A stretch of 35,882 bases of DNA, taken from positions 1 through 35,882 of the forward strand of contig JASBUS010000034.1 of assembly GCA_030147745.1 (NCBI GenBank), in the 5' to 3' direction. Shown here in pieces: positions 7,624 to 15,830 of this stretch (within the stretch, counting starts at the first letter, position 1; each line of letters starts with the position of its first letter). The notes under the pieces were generated by a model, which saw nothing but the letters and a program-made list of their open reading frames with translations, had not been told where the DNA came from and searched no databases. The stretch is from Alphaproteobacteria bacterium. Lineage in GTDB: Bacteria; Pseudomonadota; Alphaproteobacteria; Micavibrionales; Micavibrionaceae. Made by a program: the position numbers and the translations under genes.

Positions 7624-9492
7624 TTATTCATGAAAATGGTTATAGATTTTCTCGGCAATTTGCAAGGATATGCCTTCGACTTTTTGTAGTTCAGTAATAT
7701 TGGCGCTTGATACGGCATCGGCTGAACCGAAAAAGGTCAGCAGCGCTTTTTTACGTTTTGCGCCAATGCCGCTAATTTCATCGAGCATAGATTTATGCAT
7801 AGCTTTGCCGCGTTTGGCGCGGTGTGTACCAATCGCAAAACGGTGCGATTCATCACGCAAACGCTGTAAATAATGCATAGTAGGGTCGTTATGCGGCAGG
7901 GTGAACGTCTTAAAGTGGCGGCTATGGAATTCTTCGCGCCCTGCATTACGGTCTGGCCCTTTGGAAATGGCGACGACATTTAAATCATCCTCAAAAATGC
8001 CAAGTTCATCGAGCGCCTGATGCACGGCTGTTAACTGGCCTTGTCCACCATCGATTAACAATAGATCAGGCCAATTGGCATTTTGGTCGTCTTCATCCAG
8101 TTGATGGAAGTTTTTGAAGCGGCGCGAAATAACCTCGCGCATCATAGCGAAATCATCAGATGCGGCGCTGCGCTTAATGTTATATTTGCGGTAGCCCGAT
8201 TTTTCAAAACCATCGGCTGTGGCGCAGATAATCGCGCCAATCATATTTGTCCCCGCGGTGTGGGAGTTATCAAAGACTTCAATGCGTTCAGGCGTGCTGT
8301 CGAGTTTGAAGATCTTACCCAGATTTTCTAAATGGCGACGGTCATTCTCGCTCATCAAAATTTTGCGTTTTAAAGATTCGCGCGCATTATTTTCAACGAA
8401 TTGCATAAGCTTCTTTTTATCGCCGCGCTGTGGCACGGTGATAGCGGTTTTACGTTCTGACTTGGCGGAGAGGGCATCTTCAAGCAATTGGCTTTCATCG
8501 CTGTTGACGTCATGGCTGAGCATGATTTGTGGCGGAATAGGGTGGCGCAAATAAAACTGCGCAATAAAAGCGGGCAGGATATCTTCCAAGCTTTCGTCTT
8601 TATTGTGACGTGGGAAATAGGATTTATTGCCGAAATTTTGACCTGCGCGGAAGAAGAAAACCTGAATACAGCTTTGCCCCTCAAGCATTACGCCTGCAAA
8701 AATATCGACATCGCCTAGGCCTGCGATATTAATATCCTGATGGGCTTGAATGGCGTTCAGCGCCTTAATACGGTCGCGATATTCGGCGGCATGTTCAAAG
8801 TCGAGATCTTCGCTCGCTTGCTGCATTTTTGCGGACATGTCTTTTAAAACCAAATCGCTTTTACCGCTTAAAAAGGCGCGGGCATGGTCGACTTGTTGCT
8901 GATATTCAGCTTTGGATACTTTGTGCACGCATGGCGCTGTGCAGCGTTTGATATGATATTGCAAACAAGGACGAGAGCGATTAGCGAATACATTATCGCT
9001 GCAATTTCGGAGCAAGAAGGCTTTTTGCAAGAAAGCGATGGTGCGGTTCACGGCGCCTGCATTGGCGAAAGGGCCGAAATATTCGATGCCTTTCTTCTGT
9101 GCGCCGCGGTGTTTTTCAAGCATTGGGTAATCATGGTCATTGGTGATCATGATATAGGGGAACGATTTATCATCCCGCAGCAAGATATTATATTTTGGCT
9201 TAAGCTGTTTGATCAGGTTGGCTTCAAGCAGAAGGGCTTCAGCCTCGGATGCTGTTTCGATGAATTCCATACTGCGCGTCTGTGCAATCATGCGCAAAAT
9301 GCGGCCGCTTTGGCGTTGCGGCTGCGTATAGTTTAAGACACGCTTTTTAAGGGCTTTGGCTTTACCAACATAAAGGACTTCGCTTTTTTCATTCAACATG
9401 CGGTACACACCCGGCCGATTGGGCAGGGTGGTTGTGAATTTTTTGATGATGCTTAACCCCTGTGCAAGGGGCATGTCTTTATCGGTGGTCAT
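7624..9492 (-). CDS. uvrC: UvrC, excinuclease ABC subunit C
   Basis: UvrC makes both incisions in nucleotide excision repair after UvrA/UvrB load at a lesion. The N-terminal GIY-YIG nuclease domain is seen in NRPGVYRMLN..VLYVGKAKALKKRV (about 25-55). The cysteine-bearing RPCLQYHIKRCTAPC follows, then a UVR motif around 207-240 (DLDFEHAAEYRDRIKAL). The RNase H-like second nuclease domain has EVFDNSHTAGTN and DLLLIDGGQGQL, and a tandem helix-hairpin-helix closes the protein (ISGIGAKRKKALLTFFGS, VEGISLQIAEKIYNHF). At 622 aa it is full length. Its stop lies 16 bp before the ogt start, so two DNA-repair genes are coupled. Confidence 0.97.
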   Translation of the reverse strand: MTTDKDMPLAQGLSIIKKFTTTLPNRPGVYRMLNEKSEVLYVGKAKALKKRVLNYTQPQRQSGRILRMIAQTRSMEFIETASEAEALLLEANLIKQLKPKYNILLRDDKSFPYIMITNDHDYPMLEKHRGAQKKGIEYFGPFANAGAVNRTIAFLQKAFLLRNCSDNVFANRSRPCLQYHIKRCTAPCVHKVSKAEYQQQVDHARAFLSGKSDLVLKDMSAKMQQASEDLDFEHAAEYRDRIKALNAIQAHQDINIAGLGDVDIFAGVMLEGQSCIQVFFFRAGQNFGNKSYFPRHNKDESLEDILPAFIAQFYLRHPIPPQIMLSHDVNSDESQLLEDALSAKSERKTAITVPQRGDKKKLMQFVENNARESLKRKILMSENDRRHLENLGKIFKLDSTPERIEVFDNSHTAGTNMIGAIICATADGFEKSGYRKYNIKRSAASDDFAMMREVISRRFKNFHQLDEDDQNANWPDLLLIDGGQGQLTAVHQALDELGIFEDDLNVVAISKGPDRNAGREEFHSRHFKTFTLPHNDPTMHYLQRLRDESHRFAIGTHRAKRGKAMHKSMLDEISGIGAKRKKALLTFFGSADAVSSANITELQKVEGISLQIAEKIYNHFHE

Positions 9493-9581
9493 AAATTTTT
9501 TTATCTAGGCGCAAGGCTTGGTAATATTGGTGATTATTAAGATAGTCATTGATGCAGAAAGTTTCAATCAAAGAAAATTAC

Positions 9582-9610
9582 TTGACATATTATTTTAAAT
9601 ATCCTATTCA
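9582..9610 (+). promoter_or_regulatory. Sigma-70-type promoter for the pentapeptide-repeat gene
   Basis: A perfect TTGACA (9582-9587) is followed by a 17-bp spacer and TATTCA (9605-9610). It lies about 40 bp before the GAGG ribosome-binding site and start at 9653. Confidence 0.55.
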
Positions 9611-9652
9611 AACAATAATTGCGATTAAGCAACTATTTTGTGTGAGGAAAAA

Positions 9653-10258
9653 ATGAGTATACTAACAGAACCGGATGTTTTCCGGTTAATAAACCGTGAC
9701 GGCATCACGATATATCAATGCCGAGCCAATAATCTTAAAGACGCATTAGAATTAGCTGTAACGGACCATGTGCCGCTGCATAATCTTGATTTATCTTATC
9801 AAGATTTATCCTTTGCGAATTTAGATGATGCGCGTTTCTATGACGTATCCTTTACGGGGGCGAATATGACAGGCGCGAATATCAGTGAGGCTGTCTTTCA
9901 AAAATGCGATTTTAACGAAAGCTGTTTACTTGGAGCATGTCTGGCTTATTGCACTCTCAGTCAATGCCGCTTTGTAAATACTGAATTTGCTGGGCTTGAT
10001 ATATCCTGTGCACGGTTTTTCTTTTGTAAATTTGTCGGGGGGAATGTCTTTTTTCTCGACTTTGCGGCAGCAGATAAATTTGTTGAAAGTTATCTTTATG
10101 ACGATGCAGATCAAGATGCGCTGAATTTGCAGTGTTTATGTATGCGTTTATCGGTTAATGGGCGGCATTATATCATCAATCCAAATCATAAAGCTTATGT
10201 TGGTGGGCAGATCTATGAATTTGACCAAGCGCTTTATGAGGGTATGTCCACTATATAG
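9653..10258 (+). CDS. Pentapeptide-repeat protein
   Basis: This 201-aa protein has tandem A(N/D)LXX-type pentapeptide repeats over residues 44-138 (LDLSYQDLSFANLDDARF, then GANMTGANISEAVFQKCDF), predicted to form a right-handed quadrilateral beta-helix. Repeats become cysteine- and phenylalanine-rich towards 100-135. A 60-residue non-repeat C-terminus contains RHYIINPNHKAYVGGQIYEF. No signal peptide is seen. The start at ATG 9653 is chosen because GAGG at 9644-9647 is well spaced. Family members range from gyrase-protecting DNA mimics to scaffolds, so function cannot be assigned. It is a single gene with its own promoter. Confidence 0.8.
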   Translation: MSILTEPDVFRLINRDGITIYQCRANNLKDALELAVTDHVPLHNLDLSYQDLSFANLDDARFYDVSFTGANMTGANISEAVFQKCDFNESCLLGACLAYCTLSQCRFVNTEFAGLDISCARFFFCKFVGGNVFFLDFAAADKFVESYLYDDADQDALNLQCLCMRLSVNGRHYIINPNHKAYVGGQIYEFDQALYEGMSTI

Positions 10259-10363
10259 TATAAAACATAGCTTTATATGCTTATGAACAGATGATTTTGT
10301 TGCGAAAAATGGTTAACGTGTTTAAAGACATTATTAGCCATTTTTAAGGAGTGACTTTTTCAC

Positions 10364-10768
10364 ATGGTTGTTAAGCAAAAAAGCAAAGTTTTAGCTGTAG
10401 CGGACGCTGCATCAGTCGCGCAGGACAACGAATATACAGCGGCAAATAATACATTTTTAAATGTGTTAGAAACGCTTCGTAAGGTCGATAGTGAATTCCC
10501 ACTGCAATATAGTATTTGTTTAGCGCAGATCTCTATGCAGGAAGGGATGTCTTTGACAGAACTTGCCAATAAAATGGATTTAGGGCTTTCAACGGTGTCA
10601 CGTATTGTCGGCGCATTGTCGAAATATCGTCAAAACGGTAATCCTTATGGTTTGATTGAATTAAAAATCTCACCAGAAGAGCGCCGCAAGAAAGCGATTT
10701 TCTTGACAGATAAAGGCCGCGACGTTTTGGCACAGATCTATAAAGCGCTTGAGAGTAACGCGAATTAA
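10364..10768 (+). CDS. MarR-like winged-helix transcriptional regulator
   Basis: This 134-aa protein has a winged helix-turn-helix over residues 48-132. The HTH is MSLTELANKMDLGLSTVSR (62-80). The wing has LIELKISPEERRKKAIFLTDKGRDVL, matching the MarR 'D.R...L.LT..G' region in form, although the usual acidic D-x-R is SPEERR. The first 25 residues are a variable extension. The start is ATG 10364 with AAGGAG at 10346-10351. A hairpin follows the stop, so the gene is probably monocistronic. Ligand and targets are unknown; the neighbouring pentapeptide gene is a possible target by proximity only. Confidence 0.75.
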   Translation: MVVKQKSKVLAVADAASVAQDNEYTAANNTFLNVLETLRKVDSEFPLQYSICLAQISMQEGMSLTELANKMDLGLSTVSRIVGALSKYRQNGNPYGLIELKISPEERRKKAIFLTDKGRDVLAQIYKALESNAN

Positions 10769-10772
10769 AGAA

Positions 10773-10793
10773 AAAGCGGTGAAAATCCGCTTT
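10773..10793 (+). terminator. Hairpin after the MarR-like gene
   Basis: AAAGCGG and CCGCTTT form a perfect 7-bp stem with a 7-nt loop, directly after the stop codon. The following bases are not T-rich, so it is a weak terminator or a 3' end stabiliser. Confidence 0.4.
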
Positions 10794-10900
10794 GGCGTTA
10801 TATTAGGCCTTGATGCAGCAAAATATTTAATGTAAATATGAGCCTCGGTCAGGCAGACTACCGATATACAGAATGCTTGATCGTTATACCATTATGGTGC

Positions 10901-10986
10901 GCGGGCGTGGCGGAATCGGTAGACGCTGCGGACTTAAAATCCGTTTCCCTTTGGGAGTGGGGGTTCAAGTCCCCCCGCCCGCACCA
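10901..10986 (+). tRNA. tRNA-Leu (anticodon UAA)
   Basis: The acceptor stem GCGGGCG pairs with CGCCCGC. The anticodon arm is GCGGA-CTTAAAA-TCCGT with anticodon TAA. A long variable arm (TTCCCTTTGGGAG region) marks a class II tRNA, and the T-loop is GTTCAAG. CCA is encoded at 10984-10986. The gene is 86 nt, normal for leucine tRNA. Confidence 0.97.
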
Positions 10987-11103
10987 TATCTTCCCAGTAA
11001 ATTATCGTATCCTAATTTAGACCGTGGCACACTGGCCATTAAAAATGTAGTTAGACTGCAATTTAGTTTTACTTGAATAGTTGTATTCGGCTGGGCTGTA
11101 TAA

Positions 11104-11310
11104 TCAGGTCAATATATCTTCACGAACATTACTAGAGAATGCCCAAGCTAGAGAAATTACCCATGCAATTCCTGTTGCGCCGAGAAATAAGTTGATAATA
11201 AATATTGGTATAAGATTCTTGTGTTGGCGGCGTGATGCTACATAAGTAGGAAGTAAGTATATAAAAACAACGAATACTAAAGCCGCTAGGCCAAAAACTA
11301 TCTCAAACAT
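11104..11310 (-). CDS. Superinfection-immunity-like small membrane protein
   Basis: This 68-aa protein has two predicted membrane helices (about 3-22 and 36-58) joined by a basic loop with RRQHKN. The pattern YLLPTYVA..RQHKNL..IFIINLFLGATGIAWVISLAWA matches the phage T4 Imm-like superinfection immunity family by eye, including the N-L-F-L-G-x-T-x-I-x-W core. T4 Imm blocks injection of DNA from a second phage; homologues are common in bacterial chromosomes, where the role is mostly untested. A ribosome-binding site (GATGGAT) and a promoter lie upstream. It sits in an AT-rich patch directly after tRNA-Leu. Confidence 0.75.
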   Translation of the reverse strand: MFEIVFGLAALVFVVFIYLLPTYVASRRQHKNLIPIFIINLFLGATGIAWVISLAWAFSSNVREDILT

Positions 11311-11353
11311 TATTAATCCATCTCATACATTCATTTATGGTGAAGACGAGGTT

Positions 11354-11381
11354 AGTATATATGTAACTTAATGCGCGGCAA
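11354..11381 (-). promoter_or_regulatory. Promoter of the superinfection-immunity-like gene
   Basis: On the minus strand TTGCCG (11381-11376), a 16-bp spacer and TATACT (11359-11354) form a plausible sigma-70 promoter about 45 bp before the start codon. Confidence 0.45.
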
Positions 11382-11541
11382 CCTAAAAAAAATATGGTTA
11401 TAATAGTAAGCCTTAATTTTAAATAATATTTTACATGTGGTTTGATTTTGAGTGTTTAACTCTTAGTGTATAAAGGGAAAACTTATATAAAACACAACGT
11501 AATGTTTAATGGTAAGCATAGAATAATAAAGGTGGTTTTTT

Positions 11542-11850
11542 GTGGTAAATAAATGGAATATTCCTGATTGGCTAGAGCAGGAAGTTAAGCAAAGAGATAA
11601 AGTTTGCGTTTATTGTGGTGTGGCCTTTACTGACCCAAAGGTTTGTGTCAGGAGCTCAAAGAGTTGGGAGCACATTATCAATGATGCTAAAATTGTAACG
11701 CGTGAGAATATTGTTTTATGTTGTCGGGGGTGTAATGCGAGTAAAGGTCAAAAATTGTTAAAAGATTGGCTCGATACAAGCTATTGCAAAGAACGCAATA
11801 TCAATGCTGAAACTGTGGCTTCTATCATAAAGCAGGCTTTATATGATTAG
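11542..11850 (+). CDS. HNH endonuclease family protein
   Basis: This 102-aa protein is a compact HNH nuclease domain. A zinc ribbon is formed by C22-x2-C25 (CVYCG) and C61-x2-C64 (CRGCNASKG). The catalytic core is WEHIIND (E43, H44, N47) and N56 in ENIVLCC, the standard HNH order. There are no other domains. The start is GTG 11542 with AAGGTGG seven bases upstream. A bidirectional terminator follows. Such stand-alone HNH proteins occur in phages, islands and restriction or competition loci. The AT-rich context and the immunity-like neighbour suggest acquired DNA, but no integrase or att repeat is visible. Confidence 0.85.
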   Translation: MVNKWNIPDWLEQEVKQRDKVCVYCGVAFTDPKVCVRSSKSWEHIINDAKIVTRENIVLCCRGCNASKGQKLLKDWLDTSYCKERNINAETVASIIKQALYD

Positions 11851-11927
11851 ATGCATATAGTTGTGGTTCACTCGTGGCTTGTTCTGAAATGAATGTAAGA
11901 AAAAAATGTTACGAGATGTGGGCATAA

Positions 11928-11952
11928 AAAAGCGGCTGGTTAGGCCGCTTTT
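11928..11952. terminator. Bidirectional intrinsic terminator
   Basis: AAAAGCGGC (11928-11936) and GCCGCTTTT (11944-11952) form a perfect 9-bp stem with a 7-nt loop. T-rich sequence follows on both strands, so it can end both the HNH transcript and the convergent lipoprotein transcript. Confidence 0.85.
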
Positions 11953-11955
11953 GTT

Positions 11956-12948
11956 TTATTCGATGTCCATGAATATGCGGTGGCCGTATGTTGCGTTTGG
12001 CGGTAATGGGCGGGCTTGGGTGATGCGCGCATTACGTTTGAGCGAGAAGATCAGCTGAGTGCCGCCATTTTGACCTGGCTGTGCGTTATAGGCGCTGATT
12101 GCGCCTGAATTTGTGATCTTCTTCGCCATTTGGGCGCTCCAAGCGGCGTTTGGTAGGTCAACAATCAAGATTTTCTCATTGTTGTCTAGGTCGTAACGGA
12201 ATTCAGCAGGGGCGCTTAAATCCAATACAACACGGTCGCGGCCTTTATATTCACCGAAACGAATGCCTGTGACATTTGTGCCAGACATGGCTTTCGGTGC
12301 GGATTGCACAGGCGCCTGTGGGGCGGCTTGCTGCATTGGCGCTGGATTAGCATATGTTTGTGCCAAAGCATCCGCGCCATGCATTGGCATTGGCTGCCCA
12401 TAAGGCGCCATATGTGGCGGCGGTGTGTATGGAGCTGCCATCATGGGCGCTGCGGCATGTGGCACAGGGGCAATGGCTTGCGGCGCCATATTTTGTGCAG
12501 GATTAACATAGGCAGTGTTTAGTGCCTGTGATAATTCGCGCATCGATTGTTCCATAATCGATAGGCGGCTAAGCAGCGGTGTGATGCGCTCCATATCCTG
12601 ACGCATTAGTCCGATTTGCTGTTCCATGAATTGGAAGCGCTGATAAATCTCTTCTGTGCCAAGTGGTTCATCCATATTCGCGGCAACAGATTGCGGCTTA
12701 ATACCTTGGGCAGGGGCCATATTCGGCAGAGCAGGTGCTTGTGCGCCTTGAGTTTGTGGCGGCGTTGCCCAGCTATCAACTGGAATGTTATTGGCTTCTT
12801 CTGGATAAGTGTAGTTGTCATCCAGTGGTGGTAGTTTTTGTGACAAACGTTCAAGCGCACCGCAGCCAGTTAAAGATACGGCTAGAAGTGTTGAAGTTAG
12901 TAAGATACGCGCATAACCAGAAAACTGGCGTTTTTTCACATGTGTCAT
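11956..12948 (-). CDS. Lipoprotein with coiled coil and C-terminal AMIN-like domain
   Basis: A signal sequence ends in the lipobox LTGC, with lipidated C29 if translation starts at 12948. That start is preferred over 12960 because GGTGAT lies just upstream. A Pro-rich acidic linker follows, then a coiled-coil segment at about 100-145 (MEQQIGLMRQDMERI). A long Pro/Met/Ala-rich low-complexity stretch comes next. The C-terminus, about 227-330, resembles an AMIN domain (IRFGEYKGRDRVVLDLS..., then KILIVDLPNAAW). AMIN domains bind peptidoglycan or secretin-type envelope machines. The protein is probably membrane-anchored facing the periplasm. Function is unknown; it appears monocistronic. Confidence 0.7.
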   Translation of the reverse strand: MTHVKKRQFSGYARILLTSTLLAVSLTGCGALERLSQKLPPLDDNYTYPEEANNIPVDSWATPPQTQGAQAPALPNMAPAQGIKPQSVAANMDEPLGTEEIYQRFQFMEQQIGLMRQDMERITPLLSRLSIMEQSMRELSQALNTAYVNPAQNMAPQAIAPVPHAAAPMMAAPYTPPPHMAPYGQPMPMHGADALAQTYANPAPMQQAAPQAPVQSAPKAMSGTNVTGIRFGEYKGRDRVVLDLSAPAEFRYDLDNNEKILIVDLPNAAWSAQMAKKITNSGAISAYNAQPGQNGGTQLIFSLKRNARITQARPLPPNATYGHRIFMDIE

Positions 12949-13109
12949 ATATATCACCATTCAGAACGGACGGTCGTATGCAAGGCTGCATAAAGAATCA
13001 TAATTTAATCCTAGGGGGTGAAATGGGGGCGAGCAATATACGCACAGCCTATCCACTGACTTATCCCCATTTTGTTGGACATATTTACGTCGTTAGCCAT
13101 GACTATAAT

Positions 13110-13133
13110 TTGTGATTAATTGTGATTGAATCA
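13110..13133. promoter_or_regulatory. Tandem TTGTGATT repeats upstream of the TonB receptor
   Basis: TTGTGATT occurs at 13110-13117 and again at 13120-13127, ten bases apart. The second copy overlaps an 11-bp palindrome, TGATTGAATCA (13123-13133). One-turn spacing is typical of tandem response-regulator half-sites. No convincing Fur box was seen here. Confidence 0.3.
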
Positions 13134-13215
13134 TTGTTTATCATATTGATATCTGGCACTATTCCTAGCAATGGGGCGTATCTTTTGATTTTAATTTTTT
13201 TATAAAGTTTTTTTG

Positions 13216-15147
13216 ATGAATAGAAAATATTTTTGTCTATCAGTCGCTTGCGTAGCACTTCTGTCAGGGGGCAGCGCAAAGGCGGAACAGATGTCTATCG
13301 AGGCGCTAATGGCGCTGGATATAGAAAGCCTTGCCAATGTGCAAGTTAGCTCAGCATCCAAATCATTGGAGCATATGCGCGAAGCGCCGAGTATTATGTC
13401 GATTGTCAGTGAAGACGATATTAAGCGTTATGGCGCAGTCAATTTGCATGATGTTTTAAACCGTGTGCCAAGTTTGCAGGTGCTGAATAGCACGGCAAAC
13501 CCGAATAACGTGGTGACTTTGCGTGCGGCGACAAACCAACATTATCCGAACCGTATTTTGTTTTTAATTGATGGCCGCCCTGTGCGCGATGGTTATGGCG
13601 GGCATTTGAATTATGGCTTATTCACGCATTATCCTGTCAGCATTATTAAACAAATTGAAGTGATACGTGGGCCAGGTTCAGTTCTTTATGGTACGGATGC
13701 CTATGCGGGTGTTGTGAATATTGTGTCGAAAGACGCTTGCGATGAATGTGTGTCTTTACAAACGACTTATGGCTCGTTTAATCGTCGTGATCAAGAAGGC
13801 AGCGCCTCATTTAGTGGGCAGGATTGGTCGATCTTGACGGCTGTGAAAGCGACTGATGCAAAAGGTGAACGCTTTACCATTCGTGATGAAAATAATGTTG
13901 AGGGGACTTATCGTACACGTGAAGAGGGGCATGCTGTCTATGTGACGGGGCATTTCAAGGATTTATCCATGCTCGCTTTTGTTGACCGCGTAGCACAAAG
14001 CTCTTTGGGTACATTTTCGCGTTTTCCTGAATCTGAAAGTGATGGGCTGCGCACGACGTTAGATGTCGGATATAAATTTGATTTATTGGACAACACGGAA
14101 ATTGAAACGCATGTAACTTATAACCGTTCACGCTCAGGGAATTATTCGGATATTACGAGTAAAAACCAAGACGATTCTTTGGTGTTTGAGTTGTCTGGGC
14201 GCAGCGATATACATGATAATCTTGTGTTGTCTTATGGCGGTTTCTTTGAACATCAGGATGGTTATGTTTCTGATATTGCTTATCAACAGCATCTGCATAA
14301 TTTATACGCCCAACTTGATTATCGTTTGAATGATGATTGGAAATTTGTTGGCGGTATGCAGTTAAATGACGCAGAATCGTTCAAGGCTGATTTATCGCCG
14401 CGCTTGGCGATGATTTACACGCCGGTGTCTTATGGCGGCGTGAAATTACTCTACGGTGAGGCGTTCCGTTCTTCTACGGCAATTGAGCGTGAAGTGAATG
14501 TGCCTAATTTTATCGTGGGTGATAGAAATATGCACCCAGAGCGCATCAAAACGCTTGAGGGGCAAATCTTTTACAATACAGATACGACCTATATGGCGCT
14601 CTCGGCGTATCGTAGCCGTATGGAAGATATTATTGCCCGTACAGCCAATCCAATGGGGGCGGGCAGTTGGATTACCAATACAGGCGAGCAAGTCTTTAAA
14701 GGGATAGAGTTTGAAGCCAAGCATTACTTTGCTGATGGCTGGCAAATTCAAGGCTCGATGGCGTATCAAACGGGTAAGAGCGATACAGGCATTGATGACC
14801 CAACATTTTCACCGAATTTAATGGCGAAACTTGGTGTGTCTTATGATGGAGGGAATTGGTCATTTGGCGTATTCGACAGCTGGTATGGGGATCCGCAAGA
14901 TTTGCGTGAAACCAATCCATCCGTTTTAAATGTCAATACGCCGCCTGAGTCTTATCATTTGGTTAGTGCGAATTTGAATATTGATTTACCTGTGCCAGAG
15001 AATTTCCCGAAAATGCGTTTCACGCTATATGGCGAGAATCTACTGAATGAGGATATTAATTTCCCTGAATACAATCGTAAATCAATCAACTCGTTCCCAA
15101 TTGATAACAGCCGCGCAGTTTATGGGCGCATCAGCGTTAACTTTTAA
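13216..15147 (+). CDS. TonB-dependent outer-membrane receptor
   Basis: This 643-aa outer-membrane beta-barrel receptor has a signal peptide ending at A23 (SAKA). It carries a plug domain at about 45-170 (SIVSEDDIKRYGAVNLHDVLNRVPSLQV, then IDGRPVRDG and IEVIRGPGSVLYGTDAYAGVVNIVSK). About twenty barrel strands end in the terminal phenylalanine ISVNF. The blocks around GEAFRSST..E and NMHPERIKTLEGQ are typical of TonB receptors. The plug hydrophobic stretch MSIEALMALDIESLANVQV may include the TonB box. Start ATG 13216 follows a spurious TTG and lacks a clear Shine-Dalgarno. It converges on a YfiR-like gene and neighbours a CHASE8-type kinase, which suggests a sensing rather than purely transport role. 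Substrate unknown. Confidence 0.92.
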   Translation: MNRKYFCLSVACVALLSGGSAKAEQMSIEALMALDIESLANVQVSSASKSLEHMREAPSIMSIVSEDDIKRYGAVNLHDVLNRVPSLQVLNSTANPNNVVTLRAATNQHYPNRILFLIDGRPVRDGYGGHLNYGLFTHYPVSIIKQIEVIRGPGSVLYGTDAYAGVVNIVSKDACDECVSLQTTYGSFNRRDQEGSASFSGQDWSILTAVKATDAKGERFTIRDENNVEGTYRTREEGHAVYVTGHFKDLSMLAFVDRVAQSSLGTFSRFPESESDGLRTTLDVGYKFDLLDNTEIETHVTYNRSRSGNYSDITSKNQDDSLVFELSGRSDIHDNLVLSYGGFFEHQDGYVSDIAYQQHLHNLYAQLDYRLNDDWKFVGGMQLNDAESFKADLSPRLAMIYTPVSYGGVKLLYGEAFRSSTAIEREVNVPNFIVGDRNMHPERIKTLEGQIFYNTDTTYMALSAYRSRMEDIIARTANPMGAGSWITNTGEQVFKGIEFEAKHYFADGWQIQGSMAYQTGKSDTGIDDPTFSPNLMAKLGVSYDGGNWSFGVFDSWYGDPQDLRETNPSVLNVNTPPESYHLVSANLNIDLPVPENFPKMRFTLYGENLLNEDINFPEYNRKSINSFPIDNSRAVYGRISVNF

Positions 15148-15160
15148 ACGCGATTAATGT

Positions 15161-15682
15161 TTAACGGATAACGTTTGAGATTTGCAAAAGGCGGGAGCTG
15201 ATTTTCAGCTTCTTGCTTTCGGCGGCTTTCAGGTTGATTGAAAGTTGCACACGACCTGATTTTTCTTCCATGACAATCATGCCGCCATGTTGAAGGGCGC
15301 GTTTTTCGCTGCTGACAATTAACGCATTAGCGGTTGCAGGGATGCCTGCTAAATCAGCTTTATTATCAATGTCATGAATATACAAAACGTTGCATTTTTT
15401 CGCGTCAGTAAGGCTGTCAATTTTCATGACATTGATGGTGTCTTGTTGGCGCATTTTTGCGATAAATTCTAAGTCTCTTTCAAATGGGTGATAGCCAAAA
15501 GTGCATAATGTTTTATTACTACCTTTTGGCGTGTCCCAAGATACATAGTCAAAAAATTTGAACAGGAAGACGGCTTTGATTTTTTCTATTGGCTCGGCGG
15601 CGCGCGCATGCGCGGCGCACGTTATAAAACATGTTCCGATTAAAGCTGCGATTAGAAAAAAACGTCTCATATAATGCGTCAT
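15161..15682 (-). CDS. YfiR-like periplasmic protein (DUF4154 family)
   Basis: A cleavable signal peptide (about 1-28, ending AHARAA) precedes a 145-residue domain with the YfiR/DUF4154 hallmarks. These are KIKAVFLFKFFDYVSWD near the mature N-terminus, a central CNVLYIHD, and the distal LIVSSEKRALQHGGMIVMEEKSGRVQLSINLKAAESKKLKISSRLLQIS. Cysteines C60 and C97 are placed like a conserved disulfide of the family. In Pseudomonas, YfiR holds the CHASE8-bearing diguanylate cyclase YfiN inactive in the periplasm. Here the nearest CHASE8-like protein is the divergently transcribed hybrid kinase, so it is a plausible partner. A downstream in-frame Met (15670) is an alternative start. Confidence 0.85.
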   Translation of the reverse strand: MTHYMRRFFLIAALIGTCFITCAAHARAAEPIEKIKAVFLFKFFDYVSWDTPKGSNKTLCTFGYHPFERDLEFIAKMRQQDTINVMKIDSLTDAKKCNVLYIHDIDNKADLAGIPATANALIVSSEKRALQHGGMIVMEEKSGRVQLSINLKAAESKKLKISSRLLQISNVIR

Positions 15683-15830
15683 AGCTTCTTATTTTCGGTA
15701 TGGATTAGCCATGCCGACTGGTGATTATAAACCATTACATTAATAATTCCATGATAAAATTGAAAGTTATGTACCTGTCATTACAAATGCGCTAATATAA
15801 TCCGAAGTTGTAGTCTGAGGTAAGTTTGAC

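Noticed and set aside
8884-9336. 150-aa plus-strand ORF opposite uvrC
   Set aside because: Shadow of uvrC; no ribosome-binding site and no family resemblance.
10838-11076. Two short plus-strand ORFs overlapping the tRNA-Leu gene, with peptides such as GVAESVDAADLKSV and GGIGRRCGLK
   Set aside because: These are translations of the tRNA itself, a common annotation artefact; no ribosome-binding site.
10987-11927. Direct repeat of the tRNA-Leu 3' end marking an attachment site
   Set aside because: I looked for a second copy of the T-arm/acceptor sequence in this stretch and saw none, so no att site is claimed.
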